NCBI GenBank assembly: GCA_964424075.1
Contig: CAYRGY010000005.1
Coordinates: 1 to 64,000 of the forward strand
Reading direction: 5' to 3'
DNA: 64,000 nucleotides
From: CAYRGY01 sp964424075
Lineage (GTDB): Bacteria; Patescibacteriota; Gracilibacteria; UBA1369
The notes beneath the pieces were generated by a model that was given only the letters and a program-made list of their open reading frames with translations, was not told the origin of the DNA and did not search any database. A program made the translations under genes and the position numbers. Shown here piece by piece: positions 23,881 through 32,821 of the stretch. The number at the start of each line of letters is the position of its first letter. Position 1 is the stretch's first letter.

Positions 23881-24183
23881 ATGGACACAGGAGACAAACC
23901 ACAAGATCTAGAATTTGTTGAATTTATAGTCAAACAAATTGTAGAAAATCCAGATGAAGTTGAAATTGAAAGAAATGTTGATGAAATGGGTGTGCTGATC
24001 ACACTTAAAGTTTCCAAAGATGATATGGGTAAGATCATCGGAAAAAATGGACAAACAGCTAAATCAATCCGCATCCTACTTCGAGTTATCGGTTCAAAAA
24101 ACAATGCTCGAGTTAATTTAAAAATTGTTGAACCGGATGGCAGTGAAGTTTCTTCTGGAACTGGCCTAACAGGTGAGATTTAA
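23881..24183 (+). CDS. khpA: KH-domain RNA-binding protein KhpA
   Basis: 100-residue protein with one KH domain: LKVSKDDMGKIIGKNGQTAK with the G-x-x-G loop (GKNG), followed by SIRILLRVIGSKNN. KhpA, often with KhpB, binds RNA and affects cell size and small-RNA regulation in Gram-positive bacteria. Position after rpsP is typical. There is an N-terminal extension of ~30 residues (acidic, VEFIVKQIVENPDEVEI) that is normal for the family. Confidence 0.93.
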   Translation: MDTGDKPQDLEFVEFIVKQIVENPDEVEIERNVDEMGVLITLKVSKDDMGKIIGKNGQTAKSIRILLRVIGSKNNARVNLKIVEPDGSEVSSGTGLTGEI

Positions 24184-24240
24184 TTTGTTTTTCCTTACTC
24201 TCTCGAGTAAGATTGACTAAAATAAATAATCAATTTTTCC

Positions 24241-24612
24241 ATGGAAGACAATACTATAATTGGTGCAGCGACCAACTACGATATCCTTAATATCATTAAT
24301 AAAGGTATAGCTTATGCTATTATAGCCGCAGGTTTTCTTTCCGTAATTTTTATCTTCTATGGTGGATTCCGCTTTATTTTCTCCGGTGGTGATGAAGAAA
24401 AAATTAAGAAAGCTGTCGGTACAATTCGCTACGCAATTATCGGATTGGTAATAACAATTCTGGCTGTGGTTATTGTCGGTACAGTCGGACGACTAATCGG
24501 ACTGGATATCATCCAGTACATCAATTTTAACGAAGTAATTCAAACTATTCAGGATTTGACCAGTGCAGTCCAAGAGAGTACTGGCAGAGGAGGTGTTTCT
24601 TCTCTAGATTAG
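24241..24612 (+). CDS. VirB2/TrbC-like small membrane protein (copy 1)
   Basis: 123 residues with two transmembrane helices (IAYAIIAAGFLSVIFIFYGG; YAIIGLVITILAVVIVGTVG) joined by FRFIFSGGDEEKIKKAVGTI. The pattern G-G-x-x-F...SGGxxEK...A....YA.IGLVI is that of VirB2/TrbC-like pilin subunits, common in Patescibacteria genomes. No cleavable signal is obvious, unlike copy 2 at 60835. It may be a pseudopilin-type or type IV secretion-like component, but no other secretion genes are near. It lies 57 bp after khpA. Confidence 0.75.
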   Translation: MEDNTIIGAATNYDILNIINKGIAYAIIAAGFLSVIFIFYGGFRFIFSGGDEEKIKKAVGTIRYAIIGLVITILAVVIVGTVGRLIGLDIIQYINFNEVIQTIQDLTSAVQESTGRGGVSSLD

Positions 24613-24614
24613 TC

Positions 24615-25361
24615 CTAACGGTGAATGGTTCTTACAATATTCTTCCAATCATAGGGGAATTTGTAGGTTTCCAGTGCTCTTACAATTGCCGCGAATACTC
24701 CCCATTGGTTTTTCTTTTTATACATGAAAGAATTACCTGATTCTTGATTTGGCTTATAATTCTCCAATAGCGGAGCTTTTTCATCAGATATTACTACCAC
24801 TCCATAATTCATCAAAAGCTTAATCAAATCGATATTGCTGTTAAATAGGACCGCCATATCAGCAGCCAGCAAAAGGCGATCAATTTCCTTCTCTTCTTTC
24901 CCACGTCCGCTGTTATCAGTTTTTGGATTATACCAAACTATATGATTGTGCATCATTTCCTCAACTTCAGACAGATTATTTACATCACTTGGTTGCTGAG
25001 TATTCACTACCACCACTCTTACCGGTAATACCCTTAACCCTTCTAGCAAATTAAACATCATTTCACGATTAATCAGTTCCTTTTCACCATTCAAGTCTGA
25101 AGCAAAGAACAGAATTAGGGGCATTTTTAGATTGCCAGCATCTTTTTTCTCCGCCAAAATTTTATTGAAAACTTCTCCTTTAGCAGATTTTTTTCCTTCC
25201 AAAAGGACATTCAAGTATTTTGTCCCAAAATCACTGTCCATGTCTTGCAAACCTGGATTAAGCTCAATTTTTTCAAGTGTTTTAATTGTTCTAGGCGCTT
25301 TCTTTTTTGTTGAAGTTTTTTTCTTAGCCGATTTTGGCTTGGTCTTTGCTTTGGTAGGCAT
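24615..25361 (-). CDS. Glycogen-synthase-like (GT5) C-terminal domain protein, probably inactive
   Basis: 248 residues. After a Lys-rich tail (residues 1-25), residues ~30-248 follow the order of the C-terminal half of glycogen synthase GlgA. The elements are a sugar-nucleotide-domain start (LEGKKSAKGEVFNKILAEK), strand regions PLILFFASDLNG and VRVVVVNTQ, then ADMAVLFNSNIDLIKLLMNYGVVVI and NSFMYKKKNQWGVFAAIVRALETYKFPYDWKNIV. In GlgA the third element contains the catalytic EPCG motif, here replaced by NIDL, and the N-terminal acceptor domain is absent. Catalysis is therefore unlikely. A binding or regulatory role is inference. Confidence 0.7.
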   Translation of the reverse strand: MPTKAKTKPKSAKKKTSTKKKAPRTIKTLEKIELNPGLQDMDSDFGTKYLNVLLEGKKSAKGEVFNKILAEKKDAGNLKMPLILFFASDLNGEKELINREMMFNLLEGLRVLPVRVVVVNTQQPSDVNNLSEVEEMMHNHIVWYNPKTDNSGRGKEEKEIDRLLLAADMAVLFNSNIDLIKLLMNYGVVVISDEKAPLLENYKPNQESGNSFMYKKKNQWGVFAAIVRALETYKFPYDWKNIVRTIHR

Positions 25362-25425
25362 TAAAATTCATTTAAGTAATCCAGTCATCATATCATTTTT
25401 TTAAATAAATATCCAGACTAAAAGT

Positions 25426-26337
25426 ATGAAAAAACTTCTACTCATAGACGGTAATGCCATTTTCCATCGAGCGTTTCACGCATTACCTTTACTGCACAAT
25501 TCCAAAGGCGAATACACGAACGCTGTTTATGGCTTTCTGAAGATGCTTTTTGACTCCATCCAAATGTCAAAACCCGACTATTTGGCAATCGCTTTCGATC
25601 ACAAGGACCCCACTTTTCGCCACCTAGAATTTACCGAATATAAAGCTAATCGCTCTGCCCCGCCGCCGGAACTTTATCCACAACAACCACGCCTTTTTGA
25701 AGTATTGGAAGCACTCCACATCCCTCTTTTTCAAATCTCCGGTTTTGAAGCTGACGATTTAATTGGCACCCTAGCTACCCAAGCCGAGCAGCAGGACCTG
25801 CACACCCTCATTCTTACCGGTGACAAAGACACTTTCCAATTGGTTAATGAAAAAGTTGAGGTTATTACTCCCCAAAAAGGTATGAGCCAGAGCACAACTT
25901 ACAATACTGCCAAAGTGATCGAAAAAACCGGTCTTCGCCCAGACCAGATCATCGATTACAAAGCCCTCCGTGGTGATGCTTCTGACAATATTCCCGGCGT
26001 CAAAGGCATTGGCGACAAGCAGGCAGTCGAGTTACTCCAGAAGTATCAAACCCTTGATAATATATATAGTCACCTTGATCAACTTACTCCCGGTCAACGC
26101 ACCAAATTAACCGAAAATAAGGAGACAGCCTATTTAAGTCAAAGAATGGCCACCATCCTCTGCGATCTTCCTGTCAGTCTCGACCTTAGCAAATGCGCTT
26201 TCCACGACGAACCCGAAGCCCGCACTGCTGACCTAATCAACGAACTTGAATTTCGTTCCTTGCTCCGTCCTTACGAACTCTATAAAAAATATATTCACGA
26301 CAAATTAGCGGAATCCAAACAAACAAGCTTGTTTTAA
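25426..26337 (+). CDS. 5'-3' exonuclease (Pol I N-terminal domain type), stand-alone
   Basis: 303-residue flap-type nuclease that removes RNA primers and 5' flaps. It shows LLIDGNAIFHRAFHALP (first acidic metal ligand), FDHKDPTFRH...YKANR (arch region), GFEADDLIGTLA (acidic cluster), LTGDKDTFQLV (second cluster), and YKALRGDASDNIPGVKGIGDKQA (helix-hairpin-helix). Length matches the N-terminal domain of DNA polymerase I alone, so it is a separate gene rather than a truncated polA. Stand-alone forms are common in CPR and Firmicutes. It converges on ilvE, overlapping by 4 nt. Confidence 0.93.
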   Translation: MKKLLLIDGNAIFHRAFHALPLLHNSKGEYTNAVYGFLKMLFDSIQMSKPDYLAIAFDHKDPTFRHLEFTEYKANRSAPPPELYPQQPRLFEVLEALHIPLFQISGFEADDLIGTLATQAEQQDLHTLILTGDKDTFQLVNEKVEVITPQKGMSQSTTYNTAKVIEKTGLRPDQIIDYKALRGDASDNIPGVKGIGDKQAVELLQKYQTLDNIYSHLDQLTPGQRTKLTENKETAYLSQRMATILCDLPVSLDLSKCAFHDEPEARTADLINELEFRSLLRPYELYKKYIHDKLAESKQTSLF

Positions 26338-27233
26338 ACCAAAGTCACCCACTTCTTATACTTGGGGATCTTGCCATGCACGGCATCAAGATATATCTTC
26401 TTGATTGTCTCAGTAATTTCCCCTGAGCCATCCCCAATCTTTTCGCCATCAAGTGAACCAATCCCGGCAACTTCCACTGCTGTGCCACAGAAAAACGCTT
26501 CATCCGCGGCATATATATCCTTAAGTTTCAAAGTCTTCTCCATTAATTCTATTCCTAAATCAGTAGCAATAGTCTTAATTGTATCTCGTGTTATCCCTGG
26601 CAAAATCGAGCCCAGCTCCGGAAAAAGCAATTTGCCGTCACGCACCAAAAACAAATTTTCACCCGGCCCCTCTGCCAAGTTGCCTTGATGATCCAACAAC
26701 AAAGCTTCGTCATATTTTGACTTTTCCACAGACAAATTAGCCAAAATCGAATTCACATAATGCCCGCTAATTTTGGCATCAACACACGAGCTATAGGGAT
26801 GAATCCGACAAAACCTGGAAGTCTTCACGCGCAGCTTCTTGTCTCCCTCAAAGTATGATCCCCAAGCCCAAGCCACAATCGTCACATTCACCGGGGCTCC
26901 CACAGGATTCAATCCCATTTTCCCATATCCATAAAAACAAAGCGGTCTAATATAACCTTCCTTCAGTTTATTCACTTTTACAATGCGACGGCAAGCTTCA
27001 ATCAGCTCATTTTTAGTATACGGAAGCTTCATCCCCATACATTTGGCGGAATACAACAAACGATCAATATGCTCCTTCAAGCGAAAAATTGCCGGACCTT
27101 TATCGGTCATATAAAACCTAATCCCCTCAAAAACGCCGCTTCCATAATGCAAACTATGATTCACTACATGAATTTTTGCCTTATCCCAATCGACCATGCG
27201 GCCATCCATCCAGATTTTTTTGACTTTTTCCAT
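26334..27233 (-). CDS. ilvE: Branched-chain amino acid aminotransferase
   Basis: Pyridoxal-phosphate enzyme of fold type IV that interconverts Leu/Ile/Val with their 2-oxo acids. 299 residues with HYGSGVFEGIRFY near the N-terminus, the PLP lysine in DAKISGHYVNSILANL, EGPGENLFLV, and the C-terminal GTAVEVAGIGSLDG, all of the IlvE group. No other branched-chain synthesis genes are in the window, so it may act in salvage or degradation. A minus-strand terminator just upstream separates it from the previous gene. Confidence 0.94.
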   Translation of the reverse strand: MEKVKKIWMDGRMVDWDKAKIHVVNHSLHYGSGVFEGIRFYMTDKGPAIFRLKEHIDRLLYSAKCMGMKLPYTKNELIEACRRIVKVNKLKEGYIRPLCFYGYGKMGLNPVGAPVNVTIVAWAWGSYFEGDKKLRVKTSRFCRIHPYSSCVDAKISGHYVNSILANLSVEKSKYDEALLLDHQGNLAEGPGENLFLVRDGKLLFPELGSILPGITRDTIKTIATDLGIELMEKTLKLKDIYAADEAFFCGTAVEVAGIGSLDGEKIGDGSGEITETIKKIYLDAVHGKIPKYKKWVTLV

Positions 27234-27261
27234 AAAAAAGAGGGCTAAAACTAAGCCCTCT
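27234..27261 (-). terminator. Rho-independent terminator for the gene at 27283
   Basis: AGAGGGCT (27239-27246) pairs with AGCCCTCT (27254-27261). On the minus strand the stem is followed by six T residues. It lies just upstream of ilvE. Confidence 0.88.
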
Positions 27262-27282
27262 CACTATAAATATTCGTCTAAT

Positions 27283-28083
27283 CTATTTCAAACCAAATTT
27301 CTTGGCCACAATAGCGGTTGCCCGCTCTAATTCATCCAAATTCGCGCATTTCACAAATTGCCGGCTATGATGTACCGGCCCGGAGGTAGGACGTCCATCA
27401 GCGTCAACATCCTTCTCCCAAGGAAAATCCTCAAGTCCCAAACTTTCTTCATAGGTCCCAATAAAATAAAGCCCATTATGCGGATTATATCCGACAGCAG
27501 CCAGGTACCCATCCAGATAAGCTGCTTGCATGCAGCCATCAACTTCGCCGTAAGGAAGCCCATTGGTGTGGGGATTTCCCATTTGGAAAGAGTTTTTCAT
27601 TTCTAGATAGGCTTTTTTCGCCGCTTCAATCCTGGCTTTAGGATTAGCAGCCAGTTCAGCAAATTGATTCAATTGTTCTCTAAAGTCCTTTTCGCTTGTA
27701 TTCCCTTCTTTGCATAAACTGCAAGCGGCAAGCCACCAAGTAGTCTCAGAATCAGCCTCAAAATCCTCCTCCTGATCAAATTCAGTCCTAATAGTCTCAT
27801 CCCGAATCTGCTTAACAGCTTCTTTAGTATAAGCGGCATGCAGAATTGCCGATAATCTTTGCTTATCTTCAGGGATCATCTGCAACGCGCAAGCAATACC
27901 TGCGTCAAACCCCGATGCTTTGCTTTCGCCAACCGGGATGCGGGTAACCAAGGAACCTTCAGCATCAATATAACCAGGCCAATTACCTAGTTTCTTTAGC
28001 CTATCAGCTTCTAATCCTACAAATTCCTGAATTTCTTCCACCGACATTTCATCAAAGCTTTCAGGTGTATTGGATAATTTCAT
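27283..28083 (-). CDS. Cytoplasmic protein of unknown function
   Basis: 266 residues, no signal peptide. N-terminal acidic helices are followed by a segment that alternates helices with conserved-looking motifs: CALQMIPEDKQRLSAILHAAY, TWWLAACSLCKEG, and GCMQAAYLDGYLAAVGYNPHNG. Cysteines (CSLCK, GCM, KCA) might bind a metal but the spacing does not match a known motif. A minus-strand -10 box (TATAAT, 28107-28112) preceded by TGc lies 24 nt before the start. No family recognised. Confidence 0.75.
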   Translation of the reverse strand: MKLSNTPESFDEMSVEEIQEFVGLEADRLKKLGNWPGYIDAEGSLVTRIPVGESKASGFDAGIACALQMIPEDKQRLSAILHAAYTKEAVKQIRDETIRTEFDQEEDFEADSETTWWLAACSLCKEGNTSEKDFREQLNQFAELAANPKARIEAAKKAYLEMKNSFQMGNPHTNGLPYGEVDGCMQAAYLDGYLAAVGYNPHNGLYFIGTYEESLGLEDFPWEKDVDADGRPTSGPVHHSRQFVKCANLDELERATAIVAKKFGLK

Positions 28084-28307
28084 AGTTTTTAAAGTTAAAT
28101 CATATAATTATAGCACGAAAAACCAAATTTAGGAAATTAAGTGAAGGCTTAGCGAAACCGGTACGAACTCCGTTGACTCAAGGTTACTAGCCTCTCAATG
28201 CTGTTGCCTCCTGCCCTACCATGAGCAATTCCTGTTTCAGTTTTTATAAAAGACGCCCCTTATAATTTCGCCGAACCAGAATTATTACAAATACTAACAC
28301 GACAGTC

Positions 28308-28336
28308 TTGACAAAAGTTATAAAACCTTTTATAAA
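28308..28336 (+). promoter_or_regulatory. Consensus promoter, predicted leaderless start at 28343
   Basis: TTGACA (28308-28313), 17-bp spacer, TATAAA (28331-28336). The -10 box ends 7 nt before the ATG, so transcription should begin on the start codon. Confidence 0.7.
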
Positions 28337-28342
28337 TAAAGC

Positions 28343-28924
28343 ATGAATAAAGCGATGTCTACAATAGGTTTGGCTTCTTCCTTAGCCATAACTAGCGGGT
28401 GTGCTGTTTCACAAACGCAGCAAGTCCCGGTAGTTACAATATTCGATGAGGCACATAGTGATTTTAATCATCCAGTTGATCAACTTCCCCAAAGAATTAA
28501 ATATGAAAAGGTTGCTGACTCTACTCCTCAACCAGACATTTATGATGATATAGTAGATTTCAGGCATCAAACCCAATTGGGTAACAAAGATCTACAAGTT
28601 TTGAAGCAAGAGATCCTAAGCGGACAGAACAACATGAGTATGTCTTGGGCAATGGTATGTAGGGACGTCTATAATCAATCTAGAGAAAAAATAATCCAAG
28701 TTATTATAAATAGAAGTATTGATGAGCCGGACACAGTTTCAGCTTGTTTTATTCAAGACCATTTTGATTATAATTTTCGTCTGCAATTACAAACGCTAAA
28801 AGGCAAATGTCTTGATATGTATATGACCACCACAGAGCATCCACTTAGGTCGGAAATCAAGCAGTTAATGGAGATGCAATCAGCATATCGGTCTTGCCTG
28901 CTCAACACTGTTCAAACTCCTTAA
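28343..28924 (+). CDS. Lipoprotein of unknown function
   Basis: 193 residues, signal peptide with lipobox TSGC (Cys19). The mature protein has VVTIFDEAHSDF near the start, which faintly recalls the first strand-His motif of the ChaN-like lipoproteins at 4266 and 16508, but the rest does not follow. Four further cysteines (MVCRDV, SACFIQ, GKCLDM, RSCLLN) probably form disulfides. It has a strong promoter of its own and is a single-gene unit. Confidence 0.72.
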   Translation: MNKAMSTIGLASSLAITSGCAVSQTQQVPVVTIFDEAHSDFNHPVDQLPQRIKYEKVADSTPQPDIYDDIVDFRHQTQLGNKDLQVLKQEILSGQNNMSMSWAMVCRDVYNQSREKIIQVIINRSIDEPDTVSACFIQDHFDYNFRLQLQTLKGKCLDMYMTTTEHPLRSEIKQLMEMQSAYRSCLLNTVQTP

Positions 28925-28931
28925 ATTCCAT

Positions 28932-28960
28932 TTGCCTCGGCCCTCCATTTCCGCTATAGT
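28932..28960 (+). promoter_or_regulatory. Possible ftsA promoter with long leader
   Basis: TTGCCT (28932-28937), 17-bp spacer, TATAGT (28955-28960). The leader to ftsA would be about 130 nt and contains inverted repeats such as GATTC...GAATC, so it may be a regulatory leader. No known riboswitch recognised. Confidence 0.45.
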
Positions 28961-29096
28961 CTCGGGGAGTAGGCTATTTGGGTTTCGTGCAAGATTCAAT
29001 TTTTTCGTAGGTTTCTAACTACCGAACGAGTTGTAAAGAATCTTTATTAAAAGCTCTAAACCCAGTATCCGATTTAAACTCCTATTAAAACCATTA

Positions 29097-30332
29097 ATGG
29101 CAAAAGTCAGAGTAATCGCCAGCTTAGACATTGGAAGCTCCAAGATACGAACCGTTGTTGGAACGCTCGAAGAAGGATCTCAGGTGCCTAATATCATTGG
29201 CGTAGGAATTGCCCCCTCTACCGGGCTGCGTAAAGGTCAAATAATTGATGTGGAAGAGACGATAAACAGTATTTCTTCCTCACTTGAAGATGCTGAACGT
29301 ATGGCCGGAGAGCCAATCAATCACGTATTTCTGGGTGTGGGCGGTAATAATATCGAGTCGATTAACTCCAAAGGTGTAATCGCGGTTTCCAGCGGTAATG
29401 AAATCACTGAAGATGATGTTGATCGCGTTTTAGAAGCTGCTCAGGCGGTATCAATCCCTTCCAATCGCCGCATTCTTCGTATTATACCAAAATCATTTAC
29501 TGTAGATGAACAAAGAGGTATCAAATATCCGGTTGGCATGACCGGGATACGCCTGGAAGTGGAAGCTCACATAGTCACCGGTCTCGCTCCTGCAGTGAAA
29601 AATATCGAAAAATGTGTACTCCAAGCCGGTGTCGACATTGATGACATGATTCCTTCTTGTCTGGCTTCGGCTGAAGCTATCCTTTCCAAGCGTCAAAAAG
29701 AGCTTGGGGTAGTCGTAATTGATATTGGTTGCGGCGGCACCTCAGTATCTGTTTTTGAGGAAGGAACAACTCTGCACACTGCTGTTATTCCGGTTGGTGG
29801 CGAAAATGTCACTAATGATATAGCAATCGGACTTCGCACTTCAATTGATACTGCAGAAAAGATTAAGATTGAATATGGAACCTGCACTCCTCAGGATGTC
29901 AACGAGAGAGAGGTTATCGACTTGTCACTTGTAAGCAAAATTGATACTCAAAAGGTCGCGAAAAAGCATATGGCTGAGATAATCGAGGCCCGCTATCATG
30001 AAACATTCATGTTGGTTAAAGAAGAATTAGCTCGCATTAATCGGGATGGGATGTTGCCGGCAGGCGCCATCTTGACCGGCGCATCAGTGAAGATGCCCGG
30101 AATTCTTGATCTGGCTCGTGAAACATTAAACTTACCTGTTCAAATTGGTTACCCTCAGAATTTTGACGGAGTAGTAGACAAAATTGACGATCCAGCCTAT
30201 GCCACTGCAATTGGATTAATTCTCTGGGGCTCACGTTTAGAGAATCGAAGCTATGGATTTAACCTCAAAGGCTTTAGTCCGAAGAAATTAGTGTCCGGTG
30301 TAAGCGACTGGTTTAAGAGCCTTTTCCCTTAA
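29097..30332 (+). CDS. ftsA: Cell division protein FtsA
   Basis: Actin-like ATPase that anchors the FtsZ ring to the membrane. 411 residues with the phosphate-1 motif SLDIGSSKIRTVVG, the FtsA-specific 1C domain (~85-165), phosphate-2 VVVIDIGCGGTSVSVF, and the adenosine motif LTGASVKMPGILDLA. The C-terminus WFKSLFP forms a short amphipathic membrane helix, as in other FtsA. It is followed 99 bp later by ftsZ. No ftsQ or mur cluster is immediately upstream, so the dcw cluster is reduced here. Confidence 0.97.
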   Translation: MAKVRVIASLDIGSSKIRTVVGTLEEGSQVPNIIGVGIAPSTGLRKGQIIDVEETINSISSSLEDAERMAGEPINHVFLGVGGNNIESINSKGVIAVSSGNEITEDDVDRVLEAAQAVSIPSNRRILRIIPKSFTVDEQRGIKYPVGMTGIRLEVEAHIVTGLAPAVKNIEKCVLQAGVDIDDMIPSCLASAEAILSKRQKELGVVVIDIGCGGTSVSVFEEGTTLHTAVIPVGGENVTNDIAIGLRTSIDTAEKIKIEYGTCTPQDVNEREVIDLSLVSKIDTQKVAKKHMAEIIEARYHETFMLVKEELARINRDGMLPAGAILTGASVKMPGILDLARETLNLPVQIGYPQNFDGVVDKIDDPAYATAIGLILWGSRLENRSYGFNLKGFSPKKLVSGVSDWFKSLFP

Positions 30333-30354
30333 AAACAGATAGTAGAAAATACTA

Positions 30355-30383
30355 TTGACATATAATCAAGTAATAGGTAATAA
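30355..30383 (+). promoter_or_regulatory. Promoter for ftsZ
   Basis: TTGACA (30355-30360), 17-bp spacer, TAATAA (30378-30383), in the ftsA-ftsZ gap. It would let ftsZ be transcribed apart from ftsA with a leader of about 42 nt. Confidence 0.55.
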
Positions 30384-30431
30384 TACCAACTCAAAAATAA
30401 AGCCAAAGCTTAGTCCCTTACCACATATACT

Positions 30432-31658
30432 ATGGCGATAAACAGTTCACAAAAAGACTCACTTCGAAATTTATTTTCCGGATCAGGTCAAGCAAGCAGT
30501 AAAAAATCAATGGAAGTAGTGCCTGACGATGTCGCTCCGGTAGCCCGCATCAAAGTAATCGGTGTAGGTGGAGGAGGATGCAATGCTCTGGAAAGAATGA
30601 TCAAGACCAGCATGCAAGGCATCGAATTCATTGCGGTTAATACTGACGCACAAGCATTACATCACTCTAATGCTCATTATAAAGTCAATATCGGTAAAGC
30701 GACTACCCGTGGATTGGGAGCAGGAGCAAATCCTGATATCGGTCGCCAAGCCGCTGAAGAAAGTGCTGAAGAATTACGAGAAATACTTATGGGTACAGAT
30801 ATGGTTTTCATCACTTGTGGTATGGGAGGTGGAACCGGTACCGGAGCTTCACCTGTAATTGCTGAGGTTGCCAAAGAATTGGGTATCCTAACTGTTGGTG
30901 TAGTCACCAAGCCCTTCTCTTTTGAAGGACACCGCAGACGTCAACAAGCTGATGACGGACTTGAAAACCTTCGCAACAAAGTAGACACACTAATTACTAT
31001 TCCCAACGACAAAATCCTTTCAATTATTGACAAGAAGACTCCAATCACAGAAGCATTTACAGTTGTTGATGATGTACTTCGCCAAGGTGTACAAGGCATT
31101 TCCGACCTTATCACCACTCACGGTATGATCAATGTCGACTTCGCCGACGTTAAGACTGTTATGGAAAATGCCGGTTCTGCCCTTATGGGTATCGGATACG
31201 GTACAGGCGAAAGCAGAGCAGTCGATGCCGCTAAAGCAGCTATCGAATCTCCTCTGCTTGAACTCGCTATCGATGGCGCCAAGGGGGTTCTTTTCAACAT
31301 TACCGGTGGAAATGACCTTAGCATGTTCGAAGTTGATGAAGCAGCCCGCATTATTACTGAAGCTGCTGACTCAGACGCCAACATCATCTTCGGTGCAGTA
31401 ATCAATGATTCATACACTGGTGAGATCAAAATCACAGTTGTAGCAACAGGTTTTGACGACACACCACGTGAGAAGCCAACTATTCTTCGTCAACACATGA
31501 ATCTGGGTGGACACAACAGAACACCGCTTCGCTCTGCAGTTAGCAGCACAACTCAGGAAACTACTCCAGCTGCCAAGAACACTGAGCAACCGGCTACTCC
31601 AAATTTGGAAACTGAACTGGACGTTCCCGCTTTCATTCGAAGAAAGATGGATAAATAA
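30432..31658 (+). CDS. ftsZ: Cell division protein FtsZ
   Basis: Tubulin-like GTPase that forms the division ring. 408 residues with KVIGVGGGGCNALERM, the tubulin signature GGGTGTGASPVIAE, and the T7-loop region NVDFADVKTVM. The conserved C-terminal peptide, LDVPAFIRRKMDK, binds FtsA and other partners. A Gln/Thr/Pro linker precedes it. An N-terminal extension of ~30 residues is modest. It is followed by a bidirectional terminator. Confidence 0.98.
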   Translation: MAINSSQKDSLRNLFSGSGQASSKKSMEVVPDDVAPVARIKVIGVGGGGCNALERMIKTSMQGIEFIAVNTDAQALHHSNAHYKVNIGKATTRGLGAGANPDIGRQAAEESAEELREILMGTDMVFITCGMGGGTGTGASPVIAEVAKELGILTVGVVTKPFSFEGHRRRQQADDGLENLRNKVDTLITIPNDKILSIIDKKTPITEAFTVVDDVLRQGVQGISDLITTHGMINVDFADVKTVMENAGSALMGIGYGTGESRAVDAAKAAIESPLLELAIDGAKGVLFNITGGNDLSMFEVDEAARIITEAADSDANIIFGAVINDSYTGEIKITVVATGFDDTPREKPTILRQHMNLGGHNRTPLRSAVSSTTQETTPAAKNTEQPATPNLETELDVPAFIRRKMDK

Positions 31659-31671
31659 CAATTACCAACCC

Positions 31672-31703
31672 AAAAAAAGCCCTCAATTTTTGAGGGTTTT
31701 TTT
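31672..31703. terminator. Bidirectional terminator between ftsZ and the 31708 gene
   Basis: CCCTCA (31680-31685) pairs with TGAGGG (31691-31696) over ATTTT, with an A run before and a T run after. Serves both converging genes. Confidence 0.88.
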
Positions 31704-31707
31704 AATT

Positions 31708-32778
31708 TTATGCAGCTTCAGCCAGGTCAGTCTCAACAGACTCTTTCTGGCTAGGTAATTTCACATTCTTACCCTCTCCAGCTTTAGAATATTTATAAAT
31801 TCGCGATGCCTCATACATTGCTTTTCTGTCTTTTTGATATTTTGCCAATTGGCCTGCTTTCAACAGATTCTTGTTTCTGGCAATTTTGGCAGTTTTCATC
31901 ATCACTTGTGCTAATTTTGGATATTTCCTCATCAGCATACCAACCTTGAAGATTGTCTTGGCAGCTTTTCTGGATTTAGTAGTCTTTCGAATTAGAGCAG
32001 CAAATCTGGTTAGCACTCTTCCGGCTTCCATTCCTTTCAATCCGACCACTGCAGCTTTTGAGCCTTGAGCAGCTGCTGTAGGAACTCCTCCTAAAAAAAG
32101 TCCCGCGATCGATACTCCATCTAAGGCTAAGAAAAGTGTAGCTTCTCCTGCATGTAACAAACGACCGCTCTTACTCAACACTTCGCCCGACATAGTACGA
32201 CCTCTGGCAGCTTCATAAATCATTTTACCTGATCCTACTACTGGAATAAGGTCAACACCAACTGACATTAATTCCAGCTTTAATTGAGCATTCATATCCG
32301 CCTCCATTTCAGATACTTTCAATGCCATTCCTATATAAGCTAGAATTTCTTCCTTCAGCTTGCTATCCGGCATCCCGGAGATTTCCGCTTCTGTGGATTT
32401 CAAGAATTCACCTACTTTCTCCACAGCTTTCAATGTTTCTCCTTTTGCTCTTAACGCATCAACTTCTTCAACCATTTTGTTGATTTCCGGATTGATTTTT
32501 TCTATAAATTCTTCAAATTCAGGCGAGCTTTCAGTAAATAAGAAAGGTAACGCCTCTTGTAATTCCTGTAATTCCTTTGGATCAATATCGATATCCTCTT
32601 GTAACATCAGAGAAGTAAAAATGGCTCTCATTTCATCGATATGAGATTTTTCTTCTTCCTGCTGATGGTCCTCCGCAGCTTGCTCAGCTTTTTCTTCCTC
32701 TGTAAGTCGAGGTCGTGTTCCTGATTCAGGTGCAGCCTCTTCTTGAGGCATCTCCTGAAATTCTTCCGCTACTTGCAT
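31708..32778 (-). CDS. Protein with a pre-toxin-TG-like segment
   Basis: 356 residues, no signal peptide. The first ~60 residues are Glu/Gln-rich; 60-165 are helical. Around residues 170-230 the chain reads VGVDLIPVVGSGKMIYEA then GRTMSGEVLSKSGRLLHAG. This matches the pattern of the pre-toxin TG domain of polymorphic toxins (D-x-I-P-x-V-G...A..G....G). It is followed by hydrophobic LALDGVSIAGLFLGG. The last ~120 residues are strongly basic and helical (KTTKSRKAAKTIF, MRKYPKLAQVMMK) with no recognised toxin fold. A TGgTACAAT -10 box (32803-32808) lies 25 nt upstream. The pre-toxin match is by motif only. Confidence 0.65.
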   Translation of the reverse strand: MQVAEEFQEMPQEEAAPESGTRPRLTEEEKAEQAAEDHQQEEEKSHIDEMRAIFTSLMLQEDIDIDPKELQELQEALPFLFTESSPEFEEFIEKINPEINKMVEEVDALRAKGETLKAVEKVGEFLKSTEAEISGMPDSKLKEEILAYIGMALKVSEMEADMNAQLKLELMSVGVDLIPVVGSGKMIYEAARGRTMSGEVLSKSGRLLHAGEATLFLALDGVSIAGLFLGGVPTAAAQGSKAAVVGLKGMEAGRVLTRFAALIRKTTKSRKAAKTIFKVGMLMRKYPKLAQVMMKTAKIARNKNLLKAGQLAKYQKDRKAMYEASRIYKYSKAGEGKNVKLPSQKESVETDLAEAA

Positions 32779-32821
32779 GGTAACTTATTAAGTAATCTTA
32801 ATATTGTACCATATAAGCTAG

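Noticed and set aside
28141..28300. Minus-strand open stretch (ETGIAHGRAGGNSIERLVTL...)
   Set aside because: Has no start codon and a stop upstream; no match to a known protein, so not reported as a gene.
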